Part shown: piece after piece, positions 11,722 to 24,300 of the stretch
How positions within the stretch are numbered: the first letter of the stretch is position 1
Layout of the letters: each line of letters starts with the position of its first letter
NCBI RefSeq assembly: GCF_964340395.1
Contig: NC_135568.1
Span: 7,535,579 to 7,573,078 of the forward strand
From: Glandiceps talaboti
Lineage: Eukaryota; Hemichordata; Enteropneusta; Spengelidae
Direction: 5' to 3'
DNA: 37,500 nt
The notes under the pieces: model-generated
The model's database searches: none
What the model was told of the DNA's origin: nothing
What the model saw: only the letters and a program-made list of their open reading frames with translations
Program-made: the position numbers and the translations under genes

Positions 11722-14230
11722 AGGCGTGTTATTCATTCATACGGTAGAGATGTATACATAACATTTAACTCGTTTTACCTACAAATAAATAAACCAATTA
11801 ATCATAGTACCAAACACGTCTAACGATAACACAAAATAAAAACAGCTTCAGAATGTTTACGACGACATCAAATTACGGCTTTGCGATCGTTATTTTGTTT
11901 GCCGTACACGAAAAAGAAGTCAAGAGGAGATTACGACTCTGAATTACGAAAATATCCCCTTGTCCTCGTATCTGATAAATGACTCGTAGTTCCTATTATA
12001 ATAAAGAAATGAAGGTAAGACAAAGGCATGTACTTGCAAAATATGACGTAAGAGTCACATGACATCAAAACAGTCCGAACGAAGAACTCCGAAGTTACTT
12101 TCAATAGCAGCTTCTCTGCTAAATACGACTCCTCGATCAACACCCAAATGATTTGGCGTCTCCCCTTCAACGAATCCTTTCCCGTCGCCGGCCGGATGCA
12201 ATCGGGGCGGCTAGAGCATAACCTGGAGACCCCTATCCTCCGAGTCAGCCTATAGCACCTTTACACACAGTACGTACATGCAGTACCATGCACCATGAAA
12301 CTTGTATTGAACGTGGCACTTCAACTGAGTTTTGGGTAAAAGAATGTCAAATACATTCTTTTGAAATTGTTTATTTCTATGATGACATTTCTACTATTGG
12401 AATCAGAGAAGGGAGGGGGTTTTATAGATATTTATAGAGAACTACAGAAATGTTCTGGAGTGTATTTTGGCGGGAAAGTTGTCAACCTATATCGAACACT
12501 GAACCATTTTCATCCGGGGTATTTCAAATTTAGACACATCTACGTATCTAAACGACGCTCTTTTGATAAAACTCGGACTTGTTGCCAGGTATTTGCCAGG
12601 TATTTCTCCCCTCATAAAGCTAAAAAAGTTTCAAATAATTGCTCACTTGTCAAGAAATGTACTCAAACCATGTAATTTATATCAATATATATAATCTATA
12701 TGTCGTAATGTATAGCTCATACATCTGACTGACTATGACACTGAATAGCCTAATATAGAAATAACTTATGATAAAATATCATCAGTTCAAAAAAGTTATA
12801 AATAGCTATCCTCGCACACCACTGAAAGAGTAGGAAATCTATGATGTCATACGTCGTGACTCATAGCAAATGAAGCGACCCAATCTCACTACGCTAACAA
12901 AAAATCGCGTAATCTCAGTTAATAGTCAGGATGTCCTCGGTGATCAAAAAAACAATAACAATATTTAAATTTAGTACACGAATGCATGAATTTGTTCCTC
13001 AAGTAAGAGAATTTACGACACAGACCCAAAACGGAACAAACTTAAAGACATCACGTGGGCATTTGTTATGAGCTTTTATTTTTTTCTATGCTGAATATAT
13101 TTGTTTATTTCCAAATCTAATATTTTCATGCATGTCATTTGAAGGGGATGGGATTGAAAGGGTTCACACTTGTTTACACAAATCAATGACCCCCCCCCCC
13201 CACTTTTGGCACTAGATGGGGAGGGAGTGGGTTTTCAGGTAATTGTCCATTCACCGACCTTGAACCAGACTGTTATAAGATCATTTTCAATCTTTCAAAT
13301 TATTGGGCCTTACGTGGCGAACGTCGCAAAATACACTGGTGAATCTTTATGGCTATGGTGACCTTCGGAAACTGCCGGTAACGCTATACGTCACTCGCGC
13401 AAAGAAACGCTGCGGCTCTTTACAATCGTCCGAGTCACAAAAGACATCATCCGTTATGATCATCGTCGCAAAAAAAGAAGACAAATTTGTTTCCGATCGT
13501 CGGAAATTCGCGATTGCGCTGCAATGGATGACACGATGTTGTAATAGTTGACGTCAATAAAAATAGAACCCTCCCCTTCTCCTCAATGCAACCCCCCTCC
13601 CATCCCCTTGCACTAATCGCTCATAACACCAAAACATAGAATTTCATAAACTTATAACTTAAAGTTTGAAAGAAAGAATGAAAAGAGCTCCTTGGAGTAA
13701 CATGATTCCATCATACCTTTCATAACTCTATCTCTCTTGGATTGCGCGCAGTTCAAGACTGGTTAAGTACCATTCAATTTCTGATGGAGTGTATACCAAC
13801 ATATAGCATTGGTCACTTGATTTGTGGTGTTCTGTGAGACCCCATACAGTGCAATGAACGACAGGTAAGTTGGATAACAGGACGACCTTTCTCCATTGGG
13901 ACATGGGTTCATACAAATGTTTTTTTTTTAAACAGCGATTTCCATGACAATGTGTTTTCATTATTTGGAAAGAGCGAGGATATGTCGAAAGACAGACGAG
14001 GCCATTGTCCAAAACATGCAACTTGACTTACCCATTCTCTTCGAATTCGTCCAAAAAAGGTGTAAGTGTCCATCACGGCAAGTAAAGGTCTTGGACTTTA
14101 GGGAACGAGCAGAATATCTGGCAGGTGGGGCATGACGAGACATTATTTGAGTAATTTTTTTCTCGAAGTTTCGGCTATCCCCCCTCCCGCTTCGATACAC
14201 AGATTTTGATATGTGTAATTAATGGTACAA
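11721..14230. other. Intergenic stretch, locally CpG-rich, no supported gene
   Basis: CpG dinucleotides are frequent at about 11820-12240 and 13310-13560, unlike the gene body of ARMC4. ORFs at 11931-12170 (-), 12361-12675 (+), 13303-13551 (+), 13728-14021 (-) and 13961-14200 (-) resemble no family I know. A run of 12 C lies at 13190-13201. These stretches could be regulatory or decayed coding sequence. Confidence 0.5.
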
Positions 14231-14236
14231 CCCCCC

Positions 14237-14305
<69 letters not shown>
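14231..14305. repeat. Poly-C and (CA)n microsatellite
   Basis: Seven C bases lead into a perfect run of about 33 CA units. Confidence 0.97.
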
Positions 14306-14307
<2 letters not shown>

Positions 14308-16280
14308 ACCCCTTCCCTCATTCTGGAGATGTACAATTCTGTACTACATTAAAATTCACATTAAAATAACAGTGGCAATCACATTAAAATAAAAGTGTCA
14401 GTTGTGACAAACTATGATTGATAAGAGTACGTTTAGGTCAGATGATTTGTTTGGGTTCAATTCTTTATAGTGGTCCGAGGGTTTAGGTGAAAGTTGGTAT
14501 TTTATCCTATCTTTGTGGCACGTGCGTGGTGAAAGGAAAATCTAGCAGTTCATAGGTGTTTCAGTGTTATTTTAGGGTCGAGCTTTATCGTTTACACAAC
14601 ACATTGGCGTAAGAAAATGCTTCCGCTGTCTAACAAATCTAGTTCCTATACGGTATCGTTACGATTTACACCTCCACTCACAGAGACCACATTGGCATGC
14701 AGACTAAACAAATCTACACAAAGCTCGCGGATCTGATGAGCTACGGTTTTTGAACTTTTTGCTATTAGAGTAATCACCGTATAGCAAAATTTTCAAGCTC
14801 TATCTATTAAAATACACAGTATGTCTCTTTTATAATTTAAATCTCGTACTATTGTTCCCGCGCCATTGTCTATTAATTAAGAAACACGATTTTAGAGCAT
14901 TATGTATCATTTTGGCCCTAGAAGATCGGATTGACTTCGCCCTGAGCGTTTATGAGAGAGTGTGTGTGGCACTTAGGGGGCTATCAGAAATTACGGGGGG
15001 GGGGGGGGGGTCAGGCCTCGGCTTTTACCGTAGTAGTAGCTTTCGTGATATCTCCAGGGAAAGGGTAAAACAAATCGCCCAGGTGAGAGACTAATGGACT
15101 GGTCATGTTCTTCGGCCTAGGGTGGATTTTTCCATTCGACCAACAAAAAGTCTCTGATTCCCCTCTTTTTCTCTTTAAAACCCAATACAGGTTGACCTAG
15201 TCACTTATTTCTAAAACACGATGACCCCCCCCCCCCCCATATCAAATTCACATACCGGGTATTTCATCGGACTCAGAGTTTACTGTTTGACTGTATCTCG
15301 TCTATCAACTTTACAAGACAACATCATCATGTAATTAGCAATACAACTAATATTTATTAGGATTGAACTATCATGAATATACAAAATATGGAAAGAAACA
15401 GAGAGAGTATATTTTTTCCTTTTTCGAGATCCTCTCGTTAAAAAAGTAGTCTTGCAAAGGAACAAGTAAACGAGTAACCATATATGTACCCCTAAGTTAT
15501 GGTTATTTTGACAAAACTTTTGTTGTAGAGTCTTGTCAGAGTGCGTTTATGTCTTCAGGACCCATCGTCTGTTTTTTTTTCTGTTCGAAAGATCACATTT
15601 ACATACAGTTTATCACCTATTTCTAAATATTCAGTTTACGTATTTTATACACGTACATGTCATGGGTAATATAAGACACGACATTCGTGCACTTTACGTC
15701 CGTACTACTCTGTGGGTCTGTGCTGCCAAGTCTTGATCAAACTATTTAGAAGCCTGACAGGACTGAACAACAAGACGTATCTCATAGTCAAGTCTAGGTT
15801 ATGGGGACTGTATAAAGATAGGAAAAAGTACACTTACTGAGGACGGTTGATTAACTTTATGGAGGGGGAAAATATAATTTACCCAGCTATACAATGTCAC
15901 ACAATGGCTGCTTGTAGTATGTGTCCATTGTTCAGTGCCATACAAAATGTGTTTTGACTACTTGTATGCATTCTCATAGTGTCATGTTTTATGTACGACT
16001 ATTGACATATACAGTATAAATAGACTAGTTTGAAAGAAGGTGAAGTTATAGATGAATGTAGAAATCATAATGAGCAAAAGACTTTACATTTCTTTGTGTA
16101 AATAGTCTCAAAGAGGTGTGAGGAAGTTCCAATTGACGTCTGCAGCTTTGTCAAAAGAGTTAATATAAATTCTACGTTAGTTTGTGTTTCAAGGACTCGG
16201 ATATATGATAACCTTTCAGTAATTCATGGACATCGTCTAATAGCAATGTCAGTTTATTCTTTGACGATGTAGTCAGTTGT
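14306..16280. other. Intergenic stretch with homopolymer runs
   Basis: Sixteen G at 14995-15010 and fourteen C at 15225-15238 are the only marked structures. ORFs at 14852-15094, 15280-15465 and 15533-15736 are short and unrecognised. Confidence 0.6.
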
Positions 16281-16281
16281 C

Positions 16282-16329
<48 letters not shown>

Positions 16330-16350
16330 GGACGGACGGACGGACGGACG

Positions 16351-16428
<78 letters not shown>

Positions 16429-16443
16429 TATACAGACAGACAG
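16281..16443. repeat. Compound CAGA / CGGA / CAGA tetranucleotide repeat
   Basis: About 12 CAGA units, seven CGGA units (16328-16357) and about 20 CAGA units follow in sequence. It is the complement-strand counterpart of the TCTG/CCGT tract at 10446-10562. Stretches 16444-17459 contain no gene I can support. Confidence 0.97.
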
Positions 16444-17570
16444 CGGCAAATACAGTAAGGTCGACATCTAGACAGAGATAGAAAAACAGGGACAAGAGAG
16501 ACATTATCATGTTGAAAAGAGTAATGAAAATTCAGTGTTCATCAAACTTTATGTGACAATATTGTATATGATATAATCTCTCCCAACGTATTTATAAACG
16601 TTATGAACATATAGGACAAGTTTGGCTACTACAAAATCATGGTCTTCAGTACACTTTGGGGGAAATCTCATCTTTATTTATATCTACATTTCTTAGTCAC
16701 GTGATGCTGTGTACCAGATTGGTCATACTGTCCTCACCGTCAGAGCATTTCTTGGTCCCTGGGATTTGAATCGGTGTCATCTTCATGAATACTACGTGAC
16801 AGCTATGATGTGCGATACTGATTACTCAGGCTGTACATGGTTTTCTTTTTTACAGCTGGAGAAAGGGAATATTCGATTCCATGACAACACAAATACACAA
16901 ACCTTTACCCACCCCATGTAGATGAAGAAAAGTGGATCTTATGTGAAAAATGACCCATTTTGTTGATGTATCCCCATCCTCACGTTCTCTGCTTTGTATT
17001 TGTAGCAGCTCCAACTCACTCAGGCTGATTCCTACCACGGTCACCGTCGACTCTAGACACGTACACTCAGAGACATTCTACACAGCGGAACGCCCTCAAC
17101 GACCAGTTACCCAATGACTGAGTTTACAACATAAACAAGATATACGATACACAACCACAATGCCCCATCATGTATACAGGGAAGAAAAACACACTATTGA
17201 TAATTCTATTAAATGTAGAAAGTATTTTTCATTTTTCTTAGCTTTTAATTTTAGTAGTAAGAAAAATTGTTAATACTAATAGCGCAATTTGTTGAGTGTT
17301 TATCGTACACATGTGTCGCTGCAAAGTTGATCTTTTATTAGTTTTAAAAACGCTCAAGTTTAATTACACTTGTTGACATCTACGTTGAAATTATGTGACC
17401 ACGACCGTGGCATAGGTTTTGACTAGTAGTTTTCTAATGAAAAATCTCCCGTATTTATAGGATCCTCGGATCCTGGCCCCCAGATCGATTGGTTGTTGTT
17501 GCTCCGGGTGCTTTACGAAAACAACAACAAATGGAAAATATTTGTTGAGGGCGCACTATCAAATTCAAAA

Positions 17571-17582
17571 TGCGCACGCGCA
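17571..17582 (+). promoter_or_regulatory. NRF-1 consensus site
   Basis: The 12 bases TGCGCACGCGCA match YGCGCAYGCGCR at every position. The site is 125 bp upstream of the probable untranslated exon's donor and 550 bp upstream of the ATG, which suits a proximal promoter element. Binding is inferred from the motif only. Confidence 0.6.
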
Positions 17583-17707
17583 ATATCACGTAGCAACGAC
17601 AGAAACCAAAATAGAGCGCTGCCAGGATATTCGAAGGAAGTGTGTCGGTTCTGCACAGCGTTAACCGACAGTGTCAAGACCTACTGATTTATTTCGTCGA
17701 AACAGAG
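17583..17707 (+). other. Probable 5' untranslated first exon of ARMC4
   Basis: The coding exon at 18132 is preceded by a good acceptor (ttttacag, AG at 18117-18118) only 13 bases before the ATG, so an upstream untranslated exon is expected. The best donor in the CpG-rich stretch is cagag|gtaatt at 17707/17708, giving an intron of 411 bp. No ATG occurs between 17583 and 17707 or between 18119 and 18131, so 18132 would be the first AUG of such an mRNA. The 5' end is not determinable. The exon contains a perfect 8-bp inverted repeat (17643-17650 with 17663-17670). Confidence 0.5.
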
Positions 17708-18118
17708 GTAATTTTCTTACTAAGGATAGATTATTTTTAGAAAAGAGATGCACATTTTTGCGAAACGTTAAAGAAATATCCTACTTTGCACACAGAAACA
17801 GAACCCAGTCGCGATTCCAACATGGCTGTCGTTGCGATCGCGATCAGTACACTGTTGTGTTGTTTTGGACTTTTAATTCAAAGCCATATGGCTCGATTGT
17901 TGATAATATTGGCTAAATTTTGACGTTTACAGTTTTATATACTTTTCAAGAAGAAGAAAAGGAGAGAGAATGAGTTAGGTAGTGTGGGAAAGGTGCCATA
18001 GTTCATATGATATTGTGGTAGTTAATAGCAAAATTGTCAATATATATAAATTACACATATACGCGAACTAAATTGCTTTTTATAGCTAGTAATTATATTA
18101 ACAAATTTGATTTTACAG

Positions 18119-18358
18119 ATAATATATAAGTATGGGTCAGACATTGACTCGTGCGGCACAGTGGACCTCCGCCAGTGATGGTGGTGAGGGTAAACTGGAG
18201 TTTACCCCTATCAATGAAACCATTTTGAACAACATCATCAAATTCGTGGAGGGGTTCCCGGGAAAGCATCCACAGGAAGCTCAGATGCCATTTAAGAAAG
18301 CACTAGAATGGCAAACAAGTTTAGAGCCATCAGCATTTACTGGTGGATATGAACAAAA
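18119..18358 (+). CDS. ARMC4: ARMC4 exon 2 (first coding exon)
   Basis: The exon carries 13 untranslated bases and then codes residues 1-75 plus two bases of codon 76. It opens with [11 protein letters not shown] and contains the conserved runs KHPQEA and LEW.TSL.PSAF that also mark the human N-terminus. Its donor is aaaa|gtgagt. Gly2 followed by Gln, Thr, Leu and Thr6 fits the PROSITE N-myristoylation pattern. The next intron (18359-18878) holds a SINE-like segment. Confidence 0.95.
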
Positions 18359-21300
18359 GTGAGTATGATTGTAGTTGTTTCATCAACAGAGTTGATATTA
18401 TGTGTCTTATTGAATCCAGTGCATACCTGTATAGTTATAAGATTCCTGTGTACAAGCACTTAAGGTCATGACAACCAATAAAGATATCACTTCAAAGAGT
18501 GACCAGTGTTTTTGCTAAGGTTTAGGTAACAGGAGAATCTGATAAAATCACACACATTTTATTCTGTTTGAGAATTACAAAGTCATTAATATTATGAGAG
18601 AATAGATGAACTTTGACCTATACTAATTACCATTCATAGTTGTCTTGAATATCAGGCAATGCATTTATGATGTTATGGCATTTACAAAATTTTATGTATT
18701 GCTTAAACAATAAGGAAAAATGTTGGCCAGGGCTGGCACTTGAACCCAGAACTGCCAATCACTAGATAGTAGGACACACTACCAACCTTGTACCTTGTAC
18801 ATCCACCGACTCTAGTGCAGTATTTTGGTGTTATTTTGCAATATCAATAAATTTGTATTTTTGACTTTGTCTCTGCAGTGATGATGGTGGTTTGACATCA
18901 ACAGCTAAAGACAAAGAGGATAACCCATTTCTAGTGATGGAGAAACGTGGTGAAGTCAACTACATTTTGAAAGTGTCTTCTCTGGAACAGGTCTGTGCTG
19001 TCTTGAAGAATGCAAGTGATAAGAAGATGCATGAAGCAAGATGTATTCTTGAAGGTAAGACACTGTCACTGTATATATTTATATTATGAAATACAAGGTA
19101 AATGTAGACAGTAGATAGATAGTGGTTTGACAACAATGATGATGCAAATTGTCAATAAAATCTCACTATATGGCCCTCTAGCATGAGAGAAATGATATAT
19201 CAGGTCCTGTAATATAACACTGATCTCATGCTAGAGAGCTAAAATAGAACAAGAAGTCGATTTATTTTCATGTGTGCTTATATACTAAGTACAGGTGAAG
19301 TCGTGGTGTTAACCAAGAAATTAAAAGTTGATATTTTTATTACAATGCACCATAGTGGTAAAATTTTATTTCCAGTATACAGAACTGTTTATTGCCTTTT
19401 ACCAGTAAGCTCTTTAAAGCTTGAAATGTTATTTTTTATAACCAGGAAACACCTGAATGTCATATTTGTGTTATCAAAAGGGGATATGTGAAGTAATTTA
19501 TTTGCACAAAGTGTTACTAGTCTGGTTGTTGAGTCCACTCCACCAGTGTGTTGTCAAATTGACATGCCACTGATGCAAAGCAATACCTTGTGATACATAA
19601 AAATTCAGTTTTCCTCTAACGCTTACTATGTGGTGACTCACAAGAAAACCTATCGGTTGTTTTATCATTGTGAACCACTGCAAAAAAAAAATGTTGTTTT
19701 TCTATAGTGTACTGTACTACACCTACATTTGTATAATCATGGCATTTGTCTTTAGCAACTACAAAATCAATGAATTGAAATGTTTGTGTTGTTTGAATTT
19801 GACAGCTAATCTTGATCCATTGGTTAACATCCTGGGTGAGGGTTTTGCCAGTGTGGAAGGTGAAGATTCAGCCACAGTTCGTCTACTGGACCAGATACAG
19901 AAAGAAGAAGGAGAGGCTAAGGAAGAGAAAGAAATGAAACTGAAAGTAGCCTTAATTGTACAACAGTTTGATACTCAGTTAATGAGTCAGTCCATCAAGG
20001 AAATCGCCAAGTAAGTTAGAAATTTAGCTGTTTCTTTGGACTCTTTCCACCTCAACAATTGCCTCAACAGATATACATTTGTGTACAATGCCACCTGTGA
20101 ATATAAAAACAAACTTAATTTGGAAAAGAAACCAATTTTTCATCATTAAGTGTTTGTTGAAATAAATAAATGAAATAAATTTCATTTTATTTTTAAATGC
20201 ATATTTCAGTATGGGATTATCTGTTTCAAAGGATTTGTTTACTCCAAGAAAAACGATTTTTGAAACAGACAGTATATTGTAAGTTACTCTCGCACAACGG
20301 CGAGGCAGACTGCAATATGTCCATGCTTGCCTGTCACAATGATAGTGTAAAGATTGATAACATTCCTTGACCTAGTAGATATTCTTGACTAGATAAAACA
20401 GTTAAGCAAAGTTTAATTTGACAAAGTTTACATGAAAAGTAACTATATATGCTTTGTTTGATTGACAGAGAGGTGCGTTTGAGACCAGAACAGGTTGACC
20501 GTGAAGTGAAGTTGTTGCAATCTTTCTCCGGTGAAGATGAGAGTTGTGTACTTGAGTCCATTGTATATACATCAGATTATGTCTTTGCTAATGGATGCCG
20601 TGCTCCACCATGGCGTCAAGTTCATGGTGAAATCTGTTACTTGAAGATCAAACCCCATGATGGTGATGCTCTGTCAGTCACTGCTGCCACAGCCGGTGTC
20701 TTTCTGAATAAGGTAAGGGTCCTTTGCAACCATATAGCGCTACTGTTGAATGCGCCCCGGATGGAATAATGGCGTCGAATAGCACACCTAGTGGCCAAAC
20801 TATACTAACCTTTGTCTTTGTGATAACTGGTAAATGTAGAACATTATGAAATATGCTTGATCGTTTTGTTTAGTAAGGTAATAATTCCGTAATTAGAACT
20901 AGACAGATATGTACCATACTAGTCTGCTCTTGGCCAGAGTACATGTTGAGTATTTTACTGATAACAGGCAGTAACTGTAATTTCTATTAGTTGGAAATGT
21001 GTTAAATGACACACAGCAAGAGATGCTGTCTACTGCAAATTATAACACTCGCTTTTCAAGTTAATTTGAAGTCCGAGAAGTGAACTCCAGACTGGATGTT
21101 AATTCTGGTGTTGAATTTTCATAGGTTTAGAATAGTATGAATGCATTTGGGTTGTTCAGAACTATTTCTCATTTTTGAGCAATCGTGAATTGATTATATA
21201 CTAAATGTAATGGAACTTTCCAGTGAAGTGCACCCTCTAGTGGCAAAGTAGCAAAATGATATGATGTATGACAATACGCTGAATGCCTATAGCATTCCTT

Positions 21301-24300
21301 TGAACATAAGAATTCAGAAACCCTGTGTTTCCCAGTCCTGACTACCCAACAAATAAATGCACTGACAGCTTAGCAACTATTTATTGATAGAAACGTCATA
21401 TTTTTTTTATTTTACAGGGTTCAGAGAAGGAAGGCGAAGAGATCGACTATGAAAGAGAAGGTGAGATTAGTAAAGATTTGATCAGCCTTCTCAAGGAAAA
21501 AAGTGCTCACTTTGCTGAGAAGATTGACAAGAAAGAATTCTCACTTCAAGAAGAAGGACGTGGAGATGAAGGCAAGTTTGACATCAAGGCTGACGATGAT
21601 GGAGATTACAGTGAGAGGAGGGAGGAAAGAGGCAAGGAAAAGGATGATAAGGAGGATAAACAAGAAAAACAAAAGGTGAGAAAATAATACGCATAATTTT
21701 CTATGTTCAGTGATTCATATTTTCTTTGACAACAGTGTATTCTAAATCTATAGTCATGGTTACCCAGACTCCACTTTGGGCGTTCCAACTTCTACTACCC
21801 CTAGATTCATCATTGTTGGCAAACTTAAAGCTGCACTAGCTGCTACTGAGATATTAGTTGAAACTCTGTTGTTAGATATAATAACTAAATTGTGATATCG
21901 TAAATCCTGCTTAGTATTAAATCACCTGTGGGTAAACATATTTGTGTAGCAGTACACATAGTATGGTGTGATATATCCTATCAAATTGTTTTTTGGGTGC
22001 AGACCCAAAAATCAACACCCCCAATTAATCATGATTTCAACTTATTACTATACTACTTATAGATAAAATAGACATCTAGTTGGCAAGTACAATGTCTAAC
22101 CTGTAGTTACTGGTATTTTGATAATATTCAGTGTGTTGATGGTTTTCTGATTTAAATAAATATCTGTTATATGATTGACAGACAAGCAAGAAGAAGAAGA
22201 AGGCTGGCCAACAGAAATTGGAACCATCTCTGAAATGGAGAAATCTTGGAATAGCACAGGAAGAAAACGAGAAGTCTACAAAAGAAAAGAAAGATAAGGA
22301 AAAGAAGAAAGTTGTAAAGGAGAAAAGAACTTCAAGAATAAGGTTAGTGGAGTGATGTAAATATTTTGTTTTTTGAAAAAAAAGAAAGTGGGTGTTTTTG
22401 ACAAGCCTTGGGGTAATACTTATTGTTCCCTAGGTATTTTACTTGGTTTCCCATCAAACGTACAATTCTAGTTATAAAAATCTATACATGTAATGTATGT
22501 AAGTTGAACTAGAGTTCCAATTCTATTACCACGGTTCCAAAACCTTAACAAAATACATTCACTGGAAATATATTACATGTGACATGACTGTGTGAAATTG
22601 TGTATCTCTTCCTGGTTAATATCCAAGTTGATATCGAAGTGTTTGATATCCGAGTTGTTGACATGATTGATACTAACTAGTTGATTTTGTTTGTTACTCT
22701 GACATCACAGCAGTGAAGGTGGTAGGAAAGCCAAAACTCCAGCCCAGGAGGAGGAAGAATTCAGTGAGAGTTCATCAGAGAGTGAGGAGGAGGAAGAAAC
22801 ACCAGACAGACGACAGGAATCTAATGCTGACTTACCATCAGAATACTGGCAAATACAGAAACTTGTCAAATATCTCAAAGTAAATTACGTTATCAAATTT
22901 CTATCTTGTTTGTCAGCCTCCTCTGTCAGTTTGCTATGACATATGCTGTGTTTTGTCTTTTTCATTATTTTTGACAACATTCTAAAAAGCAATCCTGAAA
23001 CGAGATGTAAAACATGTATGTATAACTAAGTATTTATATATTCAACAATCACTCCCTGAGTGTGTGATGTAATAAAATTTAGGAATATATGAAAGTTCTC
23101 CAAAAAATTATATTCATGATATGTTGCTAGTTTGTAAGATTGACTTTCTCAGGTCACCCTCAGACATTAATATAGGTGAAAAAGAGAACGCAGTGAGTTT
23201 GAAACAATATGACATATTGTACATTCTATGTACTTTGCATGTTACTCTTAATTTGCATATATGTACCACTGTAAGAATTCTGAATCCATCGCTTATTCAT
23301 TGATATTTTTTAATGTATTCACGACGATTCCTATTTTGGGAGAAATTAGTCAGGTCTGATATAGCAAATAACACCACCTCCACATCATGGAATGTGTTCT
23401 TTTTATAGCAAAGCACAGGCATATAACTTGATATTGTTGGTGTTCTTGTATCTTACAGGGAGGCAACCAAACTGCGACTATCATCGCTCTGTGCTCCATG
23501 CGCGACTTCAACCTGGCCCAGGAAACATGTCAGTTGGCAATCCGGGATGTCGGTGGTCTTGAAGTACTCATCAACTTGTTAGAGACTGAGGAAATCAAAT
23601 GCAAGGTAGACAGTAAAGTCTTGGTTGCTGCGTAAAATGCTGATAATATGTATATATGTGTTTGTGTGCTGTGTATCTTGGGTGTTATTTATTTAAACTT
23701 AATCAGTGTGTGTTGTCCATGGTCTTGTATTTGTACTAATGGTTCTATCATTTTCATTCTTTATACCTGCTGTAACACAATAGCCGTTCCTTCCTTTGCG
23801 TTCCCAGCACACCATGATACAACACCTCTTCTTCTGAAACTTCTAACTTTGTACTGTGAAGTAGAGACAGCACGCTGCTATACAGCACTGTTTATAGTTC
23901 CATCGTACACTATATCACGTTTATTACAAAACCTAACTCAACTTATCTCAGACATTGAAGAGTTTGTGACATCACCAGCATTACGATAACACAAAACAGA
24001 GACACACAACAAAACACAACATGTTACAATCACATTGAAACACCATACATGCCAAATATATACAGTCCTGTGTTGGGAGACAGTCTTAGGTGAAGGGCAT
24101 GCTTGCAGTAATAATTTCCACCCCCCATTTTCCTAGTAAATGGTATAACCCTACTACTGTATTTGCCATGTGGGCAAGTCCATTGTATAGGGATGTGGGT
24201 AGGAGAGCATGTACTGTGCGCTGTAAAATCAATTGCATGACTTTGTAAATGGAGTCCTTAATATGTGATGGAATTTGTAATAAAGCTTGTGGTGCCAAGT

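Larger units (their letters stand above)
17460..17707 (+). promoter_or_regulatory. Probable ARMC4 promoter, CpG-rich
   Basis: CpG dinucleotides are dense from about 17460 to 17900 and become rare in the gene body that follows. The stretch includes a perfect match to the NRF-1 consensus YGCGCAYGCGCR at 17571-17582. Two RFX X-box half-sites are present: GTTGCT near 17498 and AGCAAC near 17593. An ETS-like GGAAGTG lies near 17635. A TATTTATAG at about 17452-17460 could serve as a TATA element. NRF-1 and RFX sites are typical of ciliary gene promoters (established knowledge). The transcription start itself cannot be read from sequence, so the limits are inferred. Confidence 0.55.

Noticed and set aside
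12361-12675. 104-codon ORF (+)
   Set aside because: No family resemblance, no splice signals at its ends and no neighbour exons; its length is within chance for this composition.
13728-14200. Overlapping ORFs of 97 and 79 codons (-) and 63 codons (+)
   Set aside because: No recognisable domains, and overlap on both strands argues for chance.
16709-16921. Possible acceptor tttttacag near 16855 within a 70-codon ORF
   Set aside because: No matching donor or upstream exon was found, and the translation is unrecognised.
20333-20561. 75-codon ORF (-) and other minus-strand ORFs over ARMC4 exons
   Set aside because: They are shadows of the plus-strand exons.
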